Assembly: GCA_003978105.1 (NCBI GenBank)
Contig: QOAO01000010.1
Coordinates: forward strand, 8,308 to 72,307
DNA length: 64,000 nucleotides
Source of the DNA: Thermovibrio sp.
GTDB taxonomy: Bacteria; Aquificota; Desulfurobacteriia; Desulfurobacteriales; Desulfurobacteriaceae
Direction: 5' to 3'
Positions 49,478 to 57,880 of this stretch are shown piece by piece. The notes beneath the pieces were generated by a model. The model was given only the letters and a program-made list of their open reading frames with translations. It did not search any database and had not been told where the DNA came from. Both the position numbers and the translations under genes were made by a program. Position 1 is the first letter of the stretch, and each line of letters starts with the position of its first letter.

Positions 49478-50446
49478 ATGAAAAGCAGAAAAGTTACGTT
49501 TAGAATAAGGAGGTTTAACCCTAAAAAGGACGAGAATCCCTACTATCAGGACTTTGAGTTGGAAGTTCCAAGGGGAATGACAATTCTTGAAGCCCTCCAG
49601 CAAATTAAGGATACTCACGACCCGACCCTTTCCTTTAGGGCATACTGCAGGAGTGCGATCTGTGGTTCCTGTGCAGTTAAGGTAAACGGTTTTCCAAAAC
49701 TTGCCTGCAAAACTCAGGTATTTAAAGAACTTGATAAGTTTCAAACAGATACATTAACCATAGAACCCTTGGACAACATGGAGGTTGTGAGGGATTTAAT
49801 CGTAGATTGGGACAAACCTTTGGAGAGATTAAAGAAGATGAGGACATACCTCATTCCAAATCCGGAGGTCGTTCCAAGTACACTTGATGAGGAGAGCAGG
49901 GTTTATCCTGAGGAGCTCAAAAAGTTTGACACATTTACAGACTGTATCCTCTGTACCTCCTGTTTCTCCTCGTGTACAGCCTCCCAGTTGGACGAGAACT
50001 ACGGGGGGCCCTTCCAACTTTCAAGGGTCTACAGGTTTGCAGTTGACCCGAGGGATGCCTTGGGAAAGGAGAGGTCAAAGGTGGGTTATGCTTTTGATAT
50101 GTGGAACTGTGTAAGGTGTAACAAGTGTGCAGATGTTTGTCCTAAGCACATCTCCCCTGTTGATGGAATTATGAAATTAAGGGGGCTCTCAATTGATGTT
50201 GGACTTAGAAACAATCCCGGTGCAAGGCACGTCATGGCATTCTACAAGTCTCTCCTTGATTCTGGAATGTTAAACGAGGTTCTGCTTCCACTGAGAACAA
50301 AGGGAATTAAGGGAATTTTGGAAAACCTTCCCGTTGGGATAAAAATGATTTTGAAGGGGAAAGCCCACTCTCCTATTCAAAAGCCAATCTTCGAACATGA
50401 GAACTTGGTTAAACTGATTAAATTAGCCATGGAGTTGGAGGTTTAG
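49478..50446 (+). CDS. sdhB: Complex II-like iron-sulfur subunit, cluster 2
   Basis: This 322-residue partner of the flavoprotein has [2Fe-2S] cysteines in CRSAICGSC and LACKT, then CILCTSCFSSC and CVRCNKCADVCP. As in cluster 1, the last motif has four cysteines and predicts [4Fe-4S] in place of [3Fe-4S]. It lacks the C-terminal extension of its paralogue. It lies 9 bases after the flavoprotein gene, with GGGGGAG before the ATG, and 2 bases before the CCG gene. Confidence 0.92.
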   Translation: MKSRKVTFRIRRFNPKKDENPYYQDFELEVPRGMTILEALQQIKDTHDPTLSFRAYCRSAICGSCAVKVNGFPKLACKTQVFKELDKFQTDTLTIEPLDNMEVVRDLIVDWDKPLERLKKMRTYLIPNPEVVPSTLDEESRVYPEELKKFDTFTDCILCTSCFSSCTASQLDENYGGPFQLSRVYRFAVDPRDALGKERSKVGYAFDMWNCVRCNKCADVCPKHISPVDGIMKLRGLSIDVGLRNNPGARHVMAFYKSLLDSGMLNEVLLPLRTKGIKGILENLPVGIKMILKGKAHSPIQKPIFEHENLVKLIKLAMELEV

Positions 50447-50448
50447 AT

Positions 50449-51306
50449 ATGAAGGAGTATGCATTCTATCCAGGATGTGCGGCAAAGGGGGCCTCTAAGG
50501 AACTCTACGAGTCAACTGTAGCAGTTTCAAATAAACTCGGTTTAAAACTTAGAGAGCTTCCTCAGTTTAGCTGCTGTGGTGCTGGAGTTCTTGAGGAGGT
50601 AAAGGAAGCCGTTGATTTAGTAGTCAATGCCAGAAACATTGCCTATGCGGAGAGGGAAAATTTAGACATCGTAACAGTTTGTAGCACATGCCTTTTGGTT
50701 TTGAAGAAGACGAAGTACCTACTTGATAACGATAGGAAACTGAGGAAGGAGGTAAACGAGCTCCTTTCTGAAGTAGGACTTGAGTATAGAGGAACGAGCC
50801 AAATTAAACACTTTCACTGGGTCTTACTTGATGAGTTTGGGGAGGAGGGATTAAGGAGAAGGGTAGAAAAACCCCTTTCAGGATTAAAGGTCTATCCCTA
50901 CTACGGATGTCATACCGTTAGGCCCTACGATATTTTGGGTTTTGAACCATCAGAGAATCCTAATTCTTTGGAAAGGATTATAAGAGCTCTCGGAGCAGAA
51001 CCTGTATCCGGAAGGAGAAACTTAGAGTGTTGCGGATTTCACGCCTTCTGGCCGGCTCCAAAAATGAGCATGAAACTAACGGGGCTAAATCTTAAGGATG
51101 CTAAAGACTTTGGCGCCGATTGTATTACAACTCCATGTCCTCTATGTCACATGAACTTAGATGCAAACCAAAAGAGAGCTCTTAGTGAAATTGGAGAAAA
51201 CTTCCAGATTCCCGTTCTCCACTTACCTCAGTTGGTTGGAATTGCCCTGGGAATTGAGCCTAAGAAATTGGGACTTCACAGAAATATCATTCCTGTTAAC
51301 TGCTAA
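50449..51306 (+). CDS. CCG-domain subunit of complex II-like enzyme, cluster 2
   Basis: This 285-residue protein is the counterpart of the one at 43876. The first CCG domain shows YPGCAAKGA, FSCCGAG and CSTC; the second shows YYGCHTVRP, CCGFHAFW and TPCPLC. No membrane helices are present, so the complex would sit in the cytoplasm or bind the membrane loosely. It closes the operon and is followed by a hairpin. HdrB-like redox chemistry with thiols or quinones is possible. Confidence 0.88.
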   Translation: MKEYAFYPGCAAKGASKELYESTVAVSNKLGLKLRELPQFSCCGAGVLEEVKEAVDLVVNARNIAYAERENLDIVTVCSTCLLVLKKTKYLLDNDRKLRKEVNELLSEVGLEYRGTSQIKHFHWVLLDEFGEEGLRRRVEKPLSGLKVYPYYGCHTVRPYDILGFEPSENPNSLERIIRALGAEPVSGRRNLECCGFHAFWPAPKMSMKLTGLNLKDAKDFGADCITTPCPLCHMNLDANQKRALSEIGENFQIPVLHLPQLVGIALGIEPKKLGLHRNIIPVNC

Positions 51307-51307
51307 T

Positions 51308-51325
51308 GGAGGGATTTTTCCCTCC
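51308..51325 (+). terminator. Terminator hairpin after the cluster 2 operon
   Basis: GGAGGGA at 51308-51314 pairs with TCCCTCC at 51319-51325 across TTTT, one base after the stop codon. Only a short CCTTT tail follows, so termination may be partial. Confidence 0.7.
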
Positions 51326-51334
51326 CCTTTCCAA

Positions 51335-51340
51335 TATAAT
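51335..51340 (+). promoter_or_regulatory. Possible -10 element of the cstA operon
   Basis: TATAAT lies 30 bases before the chosen cstA start, just after the preceding hairpin. No good -35 box is at the right distance (it would fall in the hairpin), so this is only a candidate. Confidence 0.35.
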
Positions 51341-51370
51341 TTCCTCAAAATGTAAATGCCGGAGGATAGA

Positions 51371-53035
51371 ATGGTTATTCTCCTCTTTCTAACAGCTGCC
51401 GTTATATTTGCAGTTGCTTATATAACCTACGGTAGATTTTTGAGGGACGGAGTTTTTAAACTGAAAAAGGAGAATAAAACTCCTGCCCATGAATTTAGAG
51501 ACGGAGTTGATTACGTTCCAGCTCCAGCCCCCGTCCTCTTGGGACATCACTTTTCCTCAATTGCAGGAGCAGGTCCCATCGTTGGTCCTATAACTGCAGC
51601 ATCGTCCTGGGGGTGGTTACCTGCCTATCTATGGGTTCTCATAGGAAACATCTTTATTGGCGGCGTTCACGATATGAGCTCCTTAGTTGCATCAATAAGG
51701 AACAGGGCAAAGTCAATTGCAGAAATAGGGGGAATGTACCTGTCAAAGAGGGCTGGATTCCTTTTTAAGCTCTTTATCTGGCTTGCACTCCTCTACGTCG
51801 TTGCCGTCTTTATAAACGTGGCTCAGATAACGTTTAACGCAAAGGTTCCCTTGGTTGAGGGTGGAAAAGTTGTAGAGCTCCTTCCTATAGGTGGAGGTGT
51901 AGCAACATCGGCACTAATCTACATAGTCCTTGCCGTTATTTTCGGGATTTTAATCTATAGGTTCAATCTATCCTTAAAAGTAACAACTACAGTTTTTGTC
52001 ATTTTAGTCTATCTGGCAGTCTACGTTGGACAGCTCTTTCCGATTAACCTCCCTCCCAACGTTTGGAATGTAGTTTTACTCATATACGTTGCCGTTGCAT
52101 CGGTTACTCCAGTCTGGATTCTACTCCAGCCGAGGGACTATCTATCAAGTTTTCTCCTCTACGGAGCTCTAATCGGAGCTGGCCTCGGTATCCTCCTATC
52201 CTTTGGAAAGTTTCAGCCCCACATTCCGGCCTTTTTGGGCTTTAACAGCGACATTGGTCCACTCTTTCCGCTTCTCTTTGTAGTCATTGCCTGCGGCTCA
52301 ATTTCAGGGTTCCACTCGCTGGTCTCATCAGGAACAACCTCCAAGCAGCTAAACAGCGAGTCCGATGCCCTAACGGTTGGTTACGGAGCAATGCTCTTAG
52401 AGGGAATTGTTGCAGTAATGTCTGTTATCTTCGTTCTAATTCTTACCGTTCCGGAGTTTCACATTCTGAAGAAGAACGTTGCAGCAATCTACGGAACGGG
52501 TGTTGGAAGGTTCATGTCAATTCTCGGAATTCCTGAAAACATAGGTGTAGCATTTGGAATGCTTGCCCTCTCATCCTTCATCCTAACAAGTACGGACACG
52601 GGAACGAGGCTTGCCCGCTACGTTTTTACGGAGCTAACGGGAGTGACGAACAGATTTGTTGCAACGGGCGTTTCACTCATCATTCCTGCGGTTTTAGTTT
52701 TCTTAAAGTACAAAGACCCTGCTACGGGGAAGGTTCTTCCCGTCTGGAAGGCTCTCTGGCCTGTGTTTGGAGCCACAAACCAGCTCATAGCGGCACTTTC
52801 CCTGTTTGTCGTTATGGTTTGGATGATTAAAACTGGAAAGGGAAAGTACTGGTTTGTTACAGGAATTCCTTCGCTCTTCATGGCAGTTATAACGCTCTGG
52901 GCTCTAATCATGCTCTTTCTAAAGTGGAAGTTCACGGTAATAGGAGTTACAGCCCTCGTTCAGGTTTTCTTGGCCCTCTGGATTTTCTACGAGGGCTTCT
53001 TGGCACTTAAAAAACTTAGAGAGGAGACCTCCTAA
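51371..53035 (+). CDS. cstA: CstA-family (carbon starvation) transporter
   Basis: This large inner-membrane protein (554 residues, about 14-16 helices) shows the CstA opening with TPAHEFRDGVDYVPA, the conserved LLGHHFSSIAGAGPIVGP, and SGFHSLVSSGTTSKQLNSE. Relatives import peptides or pyruvate on starvation; E. coli CstA is about 700 residues, so this is a shorter type. The ATG at 51371 has GGAGG five bases upstream; an ATG five codons earlier overlaps that site and is rejected. It heads a seven-gene run and shares TAATG with the next gene. Confidence 0.9.
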   Translation: MVILLFLTAAVIFAVAYITYGRFLRDGVFKLKKENKTPAHEFRDGVDYVPAPAPVLLGHHFSSIAGAGPIVGPITAASSWGWLPAYLWVLIGNIFIGGVHDMSSLVASIRNRAKSIAEIGGMYLSKRAGFLFKLFIWLALLYVVAVFINVAQITFNAKVPLVEGGKVVELLPIGGGVATSALIYIVLAVIFGILIYRFNLSLKVTTTVFVILVYLAVYVGQLFPINLPPNVWNVVLLIYVAVASVTPVWILLQPRDYLSSFLLYGALIGAGLGILLSFGKFQPHIPAFLGFNSDIGPLFPLLFVVIACGSISGFHSLVSSGTTSKQLNSESDALTVGYGAMLLEGIVAVMSVIFVLILTVPEFHILKKNVAAIYGTGVGRFMSILGIPENIGVAFGMLALSSFILTSTDTGTRLARYVFTELTGVTNRFVATGVSLIIPAVLVFLKYKDPATGKVLPVWKALWPVFGATNQLIAALSLFVVMVWMIKTGKGKYWFVTGIPSLFMAVITLWALIMLFLKWKFTVIGVTALVQVFLALWIFYEGFLALKKLREETS

Positions 53036-53379
53036 TGGCAGAGGCTAAAAGTTTAAGTGAAAAAGTCTTTTTCATTGCAACTGGAGTCAGACTCCATGTA
53101 AAGGAGTACTTTTTGAGAGCTACCGGACTTTTCAAAAAGTACAAATACTGTATTTCCTTTCCCTCAATCCCTGAGGGTCTAAAGGCAGAAAAGCACTTAA
53201 AAGAGTTTAAGGCCGTATCAATTCCAATTCCAAACGAGATTTTTGAAGGTTGTGGAGTAGGCATTTTGGTTAGGGAGGAAGACCTTGAAAATCTGTTAAA
53301 ACACTTGAAGGAAAAGGGAATTTTAGTTTCCGGTGTATTTAAGAGGGAGGGAGAAAAATTTGTTGAGGTGAAGCGTTGA
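53035..53379 (+). CDS. DUF3343-like putative Se/S carrier protein
   Basis: This 114-residue protein has residues about 40-100 that resemble the DUF3343 putative selenium/sulfur carrier family: a short segment ending FPSIPEGLKAEKHLKEF, then VSIPIPNEIFEGCGVGILVR with a lone conserved-type Cys. The first 35 residues are an extra segment not explained by that family. It overlaps cstA and gpsA, so it is part of their operon. With SelB present, a role in selenium or sulfur handling is possible, but this is inference and no experiment-based function is known to me. Confidence 0.6.
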   Translation: MAEAKSLSEKVFFIATGVRLHVKEYFLRATGLFKKYKYCISFPSIPEGLKAEKHLKEFKAVSIPIPNEIFEGCGVGILVREEDLENLLKHLKEKGILVSGVFKREGEKFVEVKR

Positions 53380-54353
53380 AAATAGCAGTTTTGGGCTCTG
53401 GGAGCTGGGGTTCTGCACTTTCTATCCACTTTGGAAGAAACGGATTTGACGTTGTTCAGTGGTGCAGAGAGAGGGAGGTTTCTGAGGAAATTAACTCCTT
53501 TAGGGAGAATAGAACCTTTCTCCCGGGATTTAAGTATCCGGAGAATGTAAGGGCAACTTCCTCCGTTGAAAGAGCATTAGAGGGTGTGGAGATTGTTTTC
53601 TCTGTAATACCAACTCAATTTACAGCTTCTTTCTGGAGGGAAAAGAGGAAACCCCTATCAGAAAAACTGCTAATCTGTGCAAGTAAGGGAATTGACATTG
53701 AGAATTTAAAGACGCTTTCGGAGCTCTACGGGGAGATATTCGGCTCCTTGGAAAACTACTACGTCCTATCTGGGCCTACCTTTGCAAAAGAGATTGCTTC
53801 TGGACTTCCCGCTGCAGCAGTTGTATCAAATGAAAATTTGGAGAGGGCTCTAAAGCTCGTTAAGCTCCTGAACACTCCATCGTTCAGGCTCTACGCATCA
53901 AGTGATGTTAAGGGGGTGGAGTTGGGGGGAGCTCTCAAAAACGTTATTGCAATTGCAACGGGAATTTCCGACGGAATGGGGTTTGGGAACAACGCAAGGG
54001 CGGCATTGATAACGAGAGGACTCCACGAAATTAAGAGATTGGGAAGGGCTTTAGGGGCCAGAGAGGAGACCTTTTATGGCCTTTCGGGAGTCGGTGACCT
54101 TGTTCTAACCTGTACAGGGGACCTTTCAAGAAACAGACAGTTTGGAATCTCAATAGCCAAAGGAGATAGGAGGGAAGGGAACTTTGTCGTTGAGGGTGTT
54201 TACACAGTAAAGGCCGTTCATGAGCTATCCAAGAGGTTAAAGGTTGAGATGCCAATCTCTGGGGCCGTATATAGAATTATCTATGATGGAGTGGAGCCGA
54301 AGGAGATAATAGGGGAGCTCCTCTCAAGACCTGTAAAGGAGGAAAGCAGTTAA
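53376..54353 (+). CDS. gpsA: Glycerol-3-phosphate dehydrogenase [NAD(P)+]
   Basis: GpsA makes sn-glycerol 3-phosphate for phospholipids. KIAVLGSGSWGSALSIHFGRNG binds NAD(P), and GPTFAKEIASGLPAAAV, then LGGALKNVIAIATGISDGMGFGNN with catalytic Lys, and GLSGVGDLVLTCT complete the signature. The 325 residues match. The start is TTG with GAGGTG upstream, overlapping the stop of the previous gene by four bases; the TAA overlaps the next ATG. Confidence 0.96.
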   Translation: MKIAVLGSGSWGSALSIHFGRNGFDVVQWCREREVSEEINSFRENRTFLPGFKYPENVRATSSVERALEGVEIVFSVIPTQFTASFWREKRKPLSEKLLICASKGIDIENLKTLSELYGEIFGSLENYYVLSGPTFAKEIASGLPAAAVVSNENLERALKLVKLLNTPSFRLYASSDVKGVELGGALKNVIAIATGISDGMGFGNNARAALITRGLHEIKRLGRALGAREETFYGLSGVGDLVLTCTGDLSRNRQFGISIAKGDRREGNFVVEGVYTVKAVHELSKRLKVEMPISGAVYRIIYDGVEPKEIIGELLSRPVKEESS

Positions 54354-54823
54354 TGGGATGTTGCAATTTTGGAAGGGAAGATGAGGGATTTCCGTTTGAA
54401 AAAGAGGCAGAGAAACTAATAGAGGGAATAAATCCTCAGTGGAAGTTAAATAGAACGTTCAGAGTAAGAACAAAAAAGGAGGAAATCAGGAGGAAGCTTG
54501 AATCTGTAAGGAATGCACTTATAGGCTTTCCAGAAGAGGGGAAAATCAGCTATCTAATATCGCTAATAGAAAGACCTATTCCGGAGGGGAGTAGGGATAA
54601 TTTTTTCTTTATAGTTAATAGATACCTCATTCCCTTTTTAAACAGACTGGTTTTTTACAGGGTTAACGAGCCGGAAGGGGCTGAAGAGCTTAAGTTAATA
54701 ATCGAGGAAATTTTTAAAGAGGTTTCAACCTTTAAAAAGAGATTGAGGGAAAAGGAAATAGAATCTGCATTGGATGTACTGATTGGAGCTCTATACCAGC
54801 AGCTGGAGGAGGGAAATGATTGA
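54353..54823 (+). CDS. Hypothetical protein between gpsA and phoU
   Basis: I do not recognise this 156-residue protein. It begins MGCCNFG, then is charged and mostly alpha-helical, with a hydrophobic-aromatic stretch near residues 82-103 (NFFFIVNRYLIPFLNRLVFY) that is not long enough to be a clear membrane span. The end is helical and acidic. No signal peptide is seen. Both ends overlap neighbours (one base with gpsA, eight with phoU), so it is a real gene under the same control. It may be a cytoplasmic helical protein; no function is offered. Confidence 0.8.
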   Translation: MGCCNFGREDEGFPFEKEAEKLIEGINPQWKLNRTFRVRTKKEEIRRKLESVRNALIGFPEEGKISYLISLIERPIPEGSRDNFFFIVNRYLIPFLNRLVFYRVNEPEGAEELKLIIEEIFKEVSTFKKRLREKEIESALDVLIGALYQQLEEGND

Positions 54824-55526
54824 AAAGTACGTTTTAGACCTTGATGAGCTTAAGAAGAGTTTTATTGAAATGGCAGATATGTCTAAAAAGATAATAAACG
54901 ATGCCATGGAATCCCTCATGGAGAGGGATAAGGAGAGGGCAAAAGCCACGTACCAGTACGATAGACTCATCGACCTTAAGGAACTTGAGATTGAGGAAAG
55001 GTGCATAAGAATTCTTGCCCTCTATTCCCCCGAAGCTGCAGATTTGAGATTGGTCGTTTCCATTCTAAAGAGCATAGTTGACCTTGAAAGAATAGGTGAC
55101 CTAGCAAGGGATATATGTGAAACGGCAATTAGACTTTCAGAGGTTCCACCAATAAAGCCCTACGTTGACCTTCCGAGGATGCTTAAAATCGTTTCAGACA
55201 TGCTGAAGGACTCAGTAATGTCCCTTTTAAGGGGTGATGTTGAGCTTGCAAAGGAGGTTATTGACAGGGACGATATTGTCGACAGCTTCTACGAAAGGCT
55301 CTTCGATGAACTTGTTGAAATTTCTCAGAAAAATCCTAAAAACGGGGCAGTTGCAGTCAGACTGATACTCGTAATCAAGTCCTTGGAAAGGGTAGGGGAC
55401 CACGCAACAAACATTGCAGAGTACGCAATTTACTACAAAACGGGGGACGTTGTTAAGCACAAAAAGGCTCAGGAGTACCTGAAAAAACTCAAAGAGAAGG
55501 AGAAGAATGAGAATAGAGGAGATTAA
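54816..55526 (+). CDS. phoU: PhoU-family phosphate regulator
   Basis: PhoU damps phosphate uptake and signalling with PstB and PhoR. The protein has 236 residues with two three-helix PhoU repeats, each holding the E/D-x3-D pattern: DRLIDLKELEIEERCIRIL, ERIGDLARDICETAIRL in the first half and DIVDSFYERLFDEL, ERVGDHATNIAEYAIY in the second. The ATG at 54816 has GGAGG six bases before it; the frame is open 11 codons earlier over the previous gene. No pst genes are near. It overlaps hflC by 20 bases. Confidence 0.92.
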   Translation: MIEKYVLDLDELKKSFIEMADMSKKIINDAMESLMERDKERAKATYQYDRLIDLKELEIEERCIRILALYSPEAADLRLVVSILKSIVDLERIGDLARDICETAIRLSEVPPIKPYVDLPRMLKIVSDMLKDSVMSLLRGDVELAKEVIDRDDIVDSFYERLFDELVEISQKNPKNGAVAVRLILVIKSLERVGDHATNIAEYAIYYKTGDVVKHKKAQEYLKKLKEKEKNENRGD

Positions 55527-56364
55527 ACCTCCAAAGAGCGATGCTCCAAGAATATTAATTTTACTTATCCTAATAATCCTAATTGGTATTGCCTTCTTTC
55601 AATCTGTTAAGGTTATAGAGACCGGTGAAGTAGGTGTAAGGTTAAGGCTTGGAAAAATTGATAGAGAGGAGCTCTACCCGGGCGTCCACTTCCTCCTTCC
55701 TATCATTGATAGAGTGGTTATCTTTTCAACTAGGGTAAACAAAATAGACTTTTTGAATGCAAAGGGGAATCCTGTTACAGCCCTGAGTATTGAGGGACTT
55801 CCTGCAAGGTTGGACATAACCGTTCTGTACAGAATAATTCCCGACAAGGCCGATGAAATATACAGGAACTTTGGAACAGACTACGCAGAAAAAATAGTTG
55901 TTCCAATTGTCAGGGAAACTGTTAGAAACGTTGTAGCACAGTACAAAATAGAGGACCTTTACTCAACGAACAGGGGAAAGCTTCAGAAGGAAATATACGA
56001 GAGGGTAAAGGAGAAGCTTAAAAGTTCAAACATCGATATCGTTGACGTTCTGCTCAGGAATGTAGCCCTTCCTAAAAAGGTTGTTGAGAAAATCGAAGAG
56101 AAGCTGAGGGCCAAGGAAGAGGCCGAGAAGATGAAGTACGTTATTGAGAGGGAGAGGTTGGAGGCTCAAAGAAAGATTACGGAGGCAAAGGGCATTGCAG
56201 AGTCAAACAGGATAATTTCAGACTCCCTCTCTGAAAAGTACCTCCAGTGGTACTACTTAAAGACTTTAAAGGAGCTCGCATCAAGCCCTAACAATACATT
56301 TGTAATAACACCCTACGACCAGAAGCTCATTCCTATGCTCAACTTAAACGGAAAAACAAAATGA
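55507..56364 (+). CDS. Prohibitin/HflC-like SPFH protein
   Basis: This membrane-anchored SPFH-domain protein (285 residues) has an N-terminal helix (about 16-34), then VIETGEVGVRLRLGK and YPGVHFLLPIIDRVV of the prohibitin domain, and a coiled-coil tail with the repeated AKEEAEKMKYVIERERLEAQ region. Such proteins form ring scaffolds that regulate FtsH. HflK, the usual partner, is not adjacent, so this is more like a single prohibitin. AAGGAG precedes the ATG within the end of phoU. Confidence 0.88.
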   Translation: MRIEEIKPPKSDAPRILILLILIILIGIAFFQSVKVIETGEVGVRLRLGKIDREELYPGVHFLLPIIDRVVIFSTRVNKIDFLNAKGNPVTALSIEGLPARLDITVLYRIIPDKADEIYRNFGTDYAEKIVVPIVRETVRNVVAQYKIEDLYSTNRGKLQKEIYERVKEKLKSSNIDIVDVLLRNVALPKKVVEKIEEKLRAKEEAEKMKYVIERERLEAQRKITEAKGIAESNRIISDSLSEKYLQWYYLKTLKELASSPNNTFVITPYDQKLIPMLNLNGKTK

Positions 56365-57167
56365 TTCAGAATCCCTTTATTTTCCTGAGTTACGACTTTG
56401 GAATTAACGCCCTAATCTCCTCCGTTCTTGCCGGTCTTTCCTGTTCTTTAATCGGTTCCTACGTGGTTTTGAGGAAGATGAGTTTTGCAGGAGCAGGGCT
56501 CTCACACGTTGCATTTGCTGGAGTAGCTTTTGGTTTTTTACTAGGAATATCTCCAATACTGTCTGCCTTCCTATTTTCAGTACTGGCCTCTTTTGTCCTG
56601 TGGTACTTTCAAACAAAGAAGGGACTTCATTTTGATACCACAATGGGAATAATTTTTGCTACAAGCATGGCTTTAGCCGTTATTTTTTTAAGTCTTTCAA
56701 AAACTTACGGAGCTGCAGTCCTTTCGTACCTCTTTGGAAGTCCGTTAGCGGTTGAGAAAATTGATATAACAGTTCTTGCTCTCGTATCGGTAACCGTTTT
56801 AATCTTCTACATTCTTTTCTGGAGAGAAATATACCTCATTAGTTTTAGTGAGGAGATTGCAAAGGCATCGGGTTACAACATTGAACTAATCACTCTAATT
56901 ATGAGCTTTCTGGTAGCTTCCGTTGTTACGCTCTCTTTAAAGTCTGTTGGAGCTCTCTTGGTATTTTCCCTCTTGGTAATCCCTTCTGCATCTGCCTATA
57001 AACTTGCCAAGAGCTACTTTCAGTACATCATCTACTCAGTTCTGTTTGGCGTTCTGTCTGGAGCTTTAGGAATGTTAATATCCTTTTCCTTAGATGCACC
57101 TTCAGGAGCTACAATAACCTTGGTTTCCTTCCTGCTCTTCCTCTTAACAAACTTAAAGTCCCAATAA
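56361..57167 (+). CDS. ABC-3 family metal permease (ZnuB/MntB-like), orphan
   Basis: This 268-residue inner-membrane protein has about eight helices. It shows the ABC-3 pattern with GSYVVLRKMSFAGAGLSHVAFAG near the start and SLKSVGALLVFSLLVIPSASA near residue 210, which are typical of zinc, manganese or iron permeases. No ATPase or binding protein lies beside it, so its partners must be elsewhere. The start overlaps hflC by four bases, and the end overlaps a convergent DUF72 gene by 15 bases. The metal is not known. Confidence 0.85.
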   Translation: MIQNPFIFLSYDFGINALISSVLAGLSCSLIGSYVVLRKMSFAGAGLSHVAFAGVAFGFLLGISPILSAFLFSVLASFVLWYFQTKKGLHFDTTMGIIFATSMALAVIFLSLSKTYGAAVLSYLFGSPLAVEKIDITVLALVSVTVLIFYILFWREIYLISFSEEIAKASGYNIELITLIMSFLVASVVTLSLKSVGALLVFSLLVIPSASAYKLAKSYFQYIIYSVLFGVLSGALGMLISFSLDAPSGATITLVSFLLFLLTNLKSQ

Positions 57168-57860
57168 CTCCTTTAATTTCAACGCATTAAAAACAGCACT
57201 TCCGTCTGCAGTGTTGTTGAAGAAGACGGCTTTTACCCTTGATTTGGCCTTCTTAATCTTTTCTGAAATTTCCCTCAACTCATCATCGGAGTAGCTACCT
57301 CTGTAGAGCTCCTTTCCGTGAAACCTGAAGTAGGAGAGCTCCTCCGTTTCCCAGCAGTCCCTCAACCAGTTTAAACCCACCGGAAAGTAAGAACAGACAA
57401 CGGTTGTTTTTATTTCCTTTAGAAAGTCCTTCCAATCTCTGTTTCTCAACTCAACGGAAACCAAAATTCCCTCATTACCGAACTTGTCAATCAAGGAGTT
57501 TAGAAACTCCAAATTCCTTTGATTTGGTCTAAAGCTATTTGGAAACTGGGCAAGTAAGCAGATGAGTCTTTCACCTAAAATCTCCTTTACTTCAAGAAAG
57601 GAAGAAATGTTTTCGTTGGTCAGCTTCCTGTAGTGTGTTATTCCCCGATAGAGCTTAAAGACAAAGTTTAAAGTACTACCCTCCCTCGTTAGCCTTTTTA
57701 TGGAAGACCTCTTAGGTAGTCTGTAAAAGGTTGAATTTACCTCTAAGGCGTTAAAGTAGTGTGAGTAAAACGAGAGCCACCTGTTGGAAGGTAAGCCCTC
57801 AGGGTAGAAAATTCCCCTCCACTCCCTGTAGAAAAAACCGCTGGTCCCTATAAAAACCAT
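57153..57860 (-). CDS. DUF72 (YecE-like) family protein
   Basis: This TIM-barrel-like protein of 235 residues has VFIGTSGFFYREWRGIFYP, LEVNSTFYRLP, and a C-terminal KAVFFNNTADGSAVFNALKL, all features of the DUF72 family. Its biochemical role is unknown; some members are suspected of nucleic-acid or sugar-related functions. The ATG at 57860 has a weak upstream ribosome site and follows purB by 20 bases. A GTG one codon earlier is an alternative. Confidence 0.85.
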   Translation of the reverse strand: MVFIGTSGFFYREWRGIFYPEGLPSNRWLSFYSHYFNALEVNSTFYRLPKRSSIKRLTREGSTLNFVFKLYRGITHYRKLTNENISSFLEVKEILGERLICLLAQFPNSFRPNQRNLEFLNSLIDKFGNEGILVSVELRNRDWKDFLKEIKTTVVCSYFPVGLNWLRDCWETEELSYFRFHGKELYRGSYSDDELREISEKIKKAKSRVKAVFFNNTADGSAVFNALKLKELLGL

Positions 57861-57880
57861 CACTGCAGTTAGGGAGGAGA

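Noticed and set aside
53035..53379. Possible selenocysteine UGA in the DUF3343-like gene or others
   Set aside because: The gene has Cys in the key position and ends at a UGA that overlaps the next start; no SECIS-like hairpin was seen. No gene in the window looks truncated by an internal UGA.
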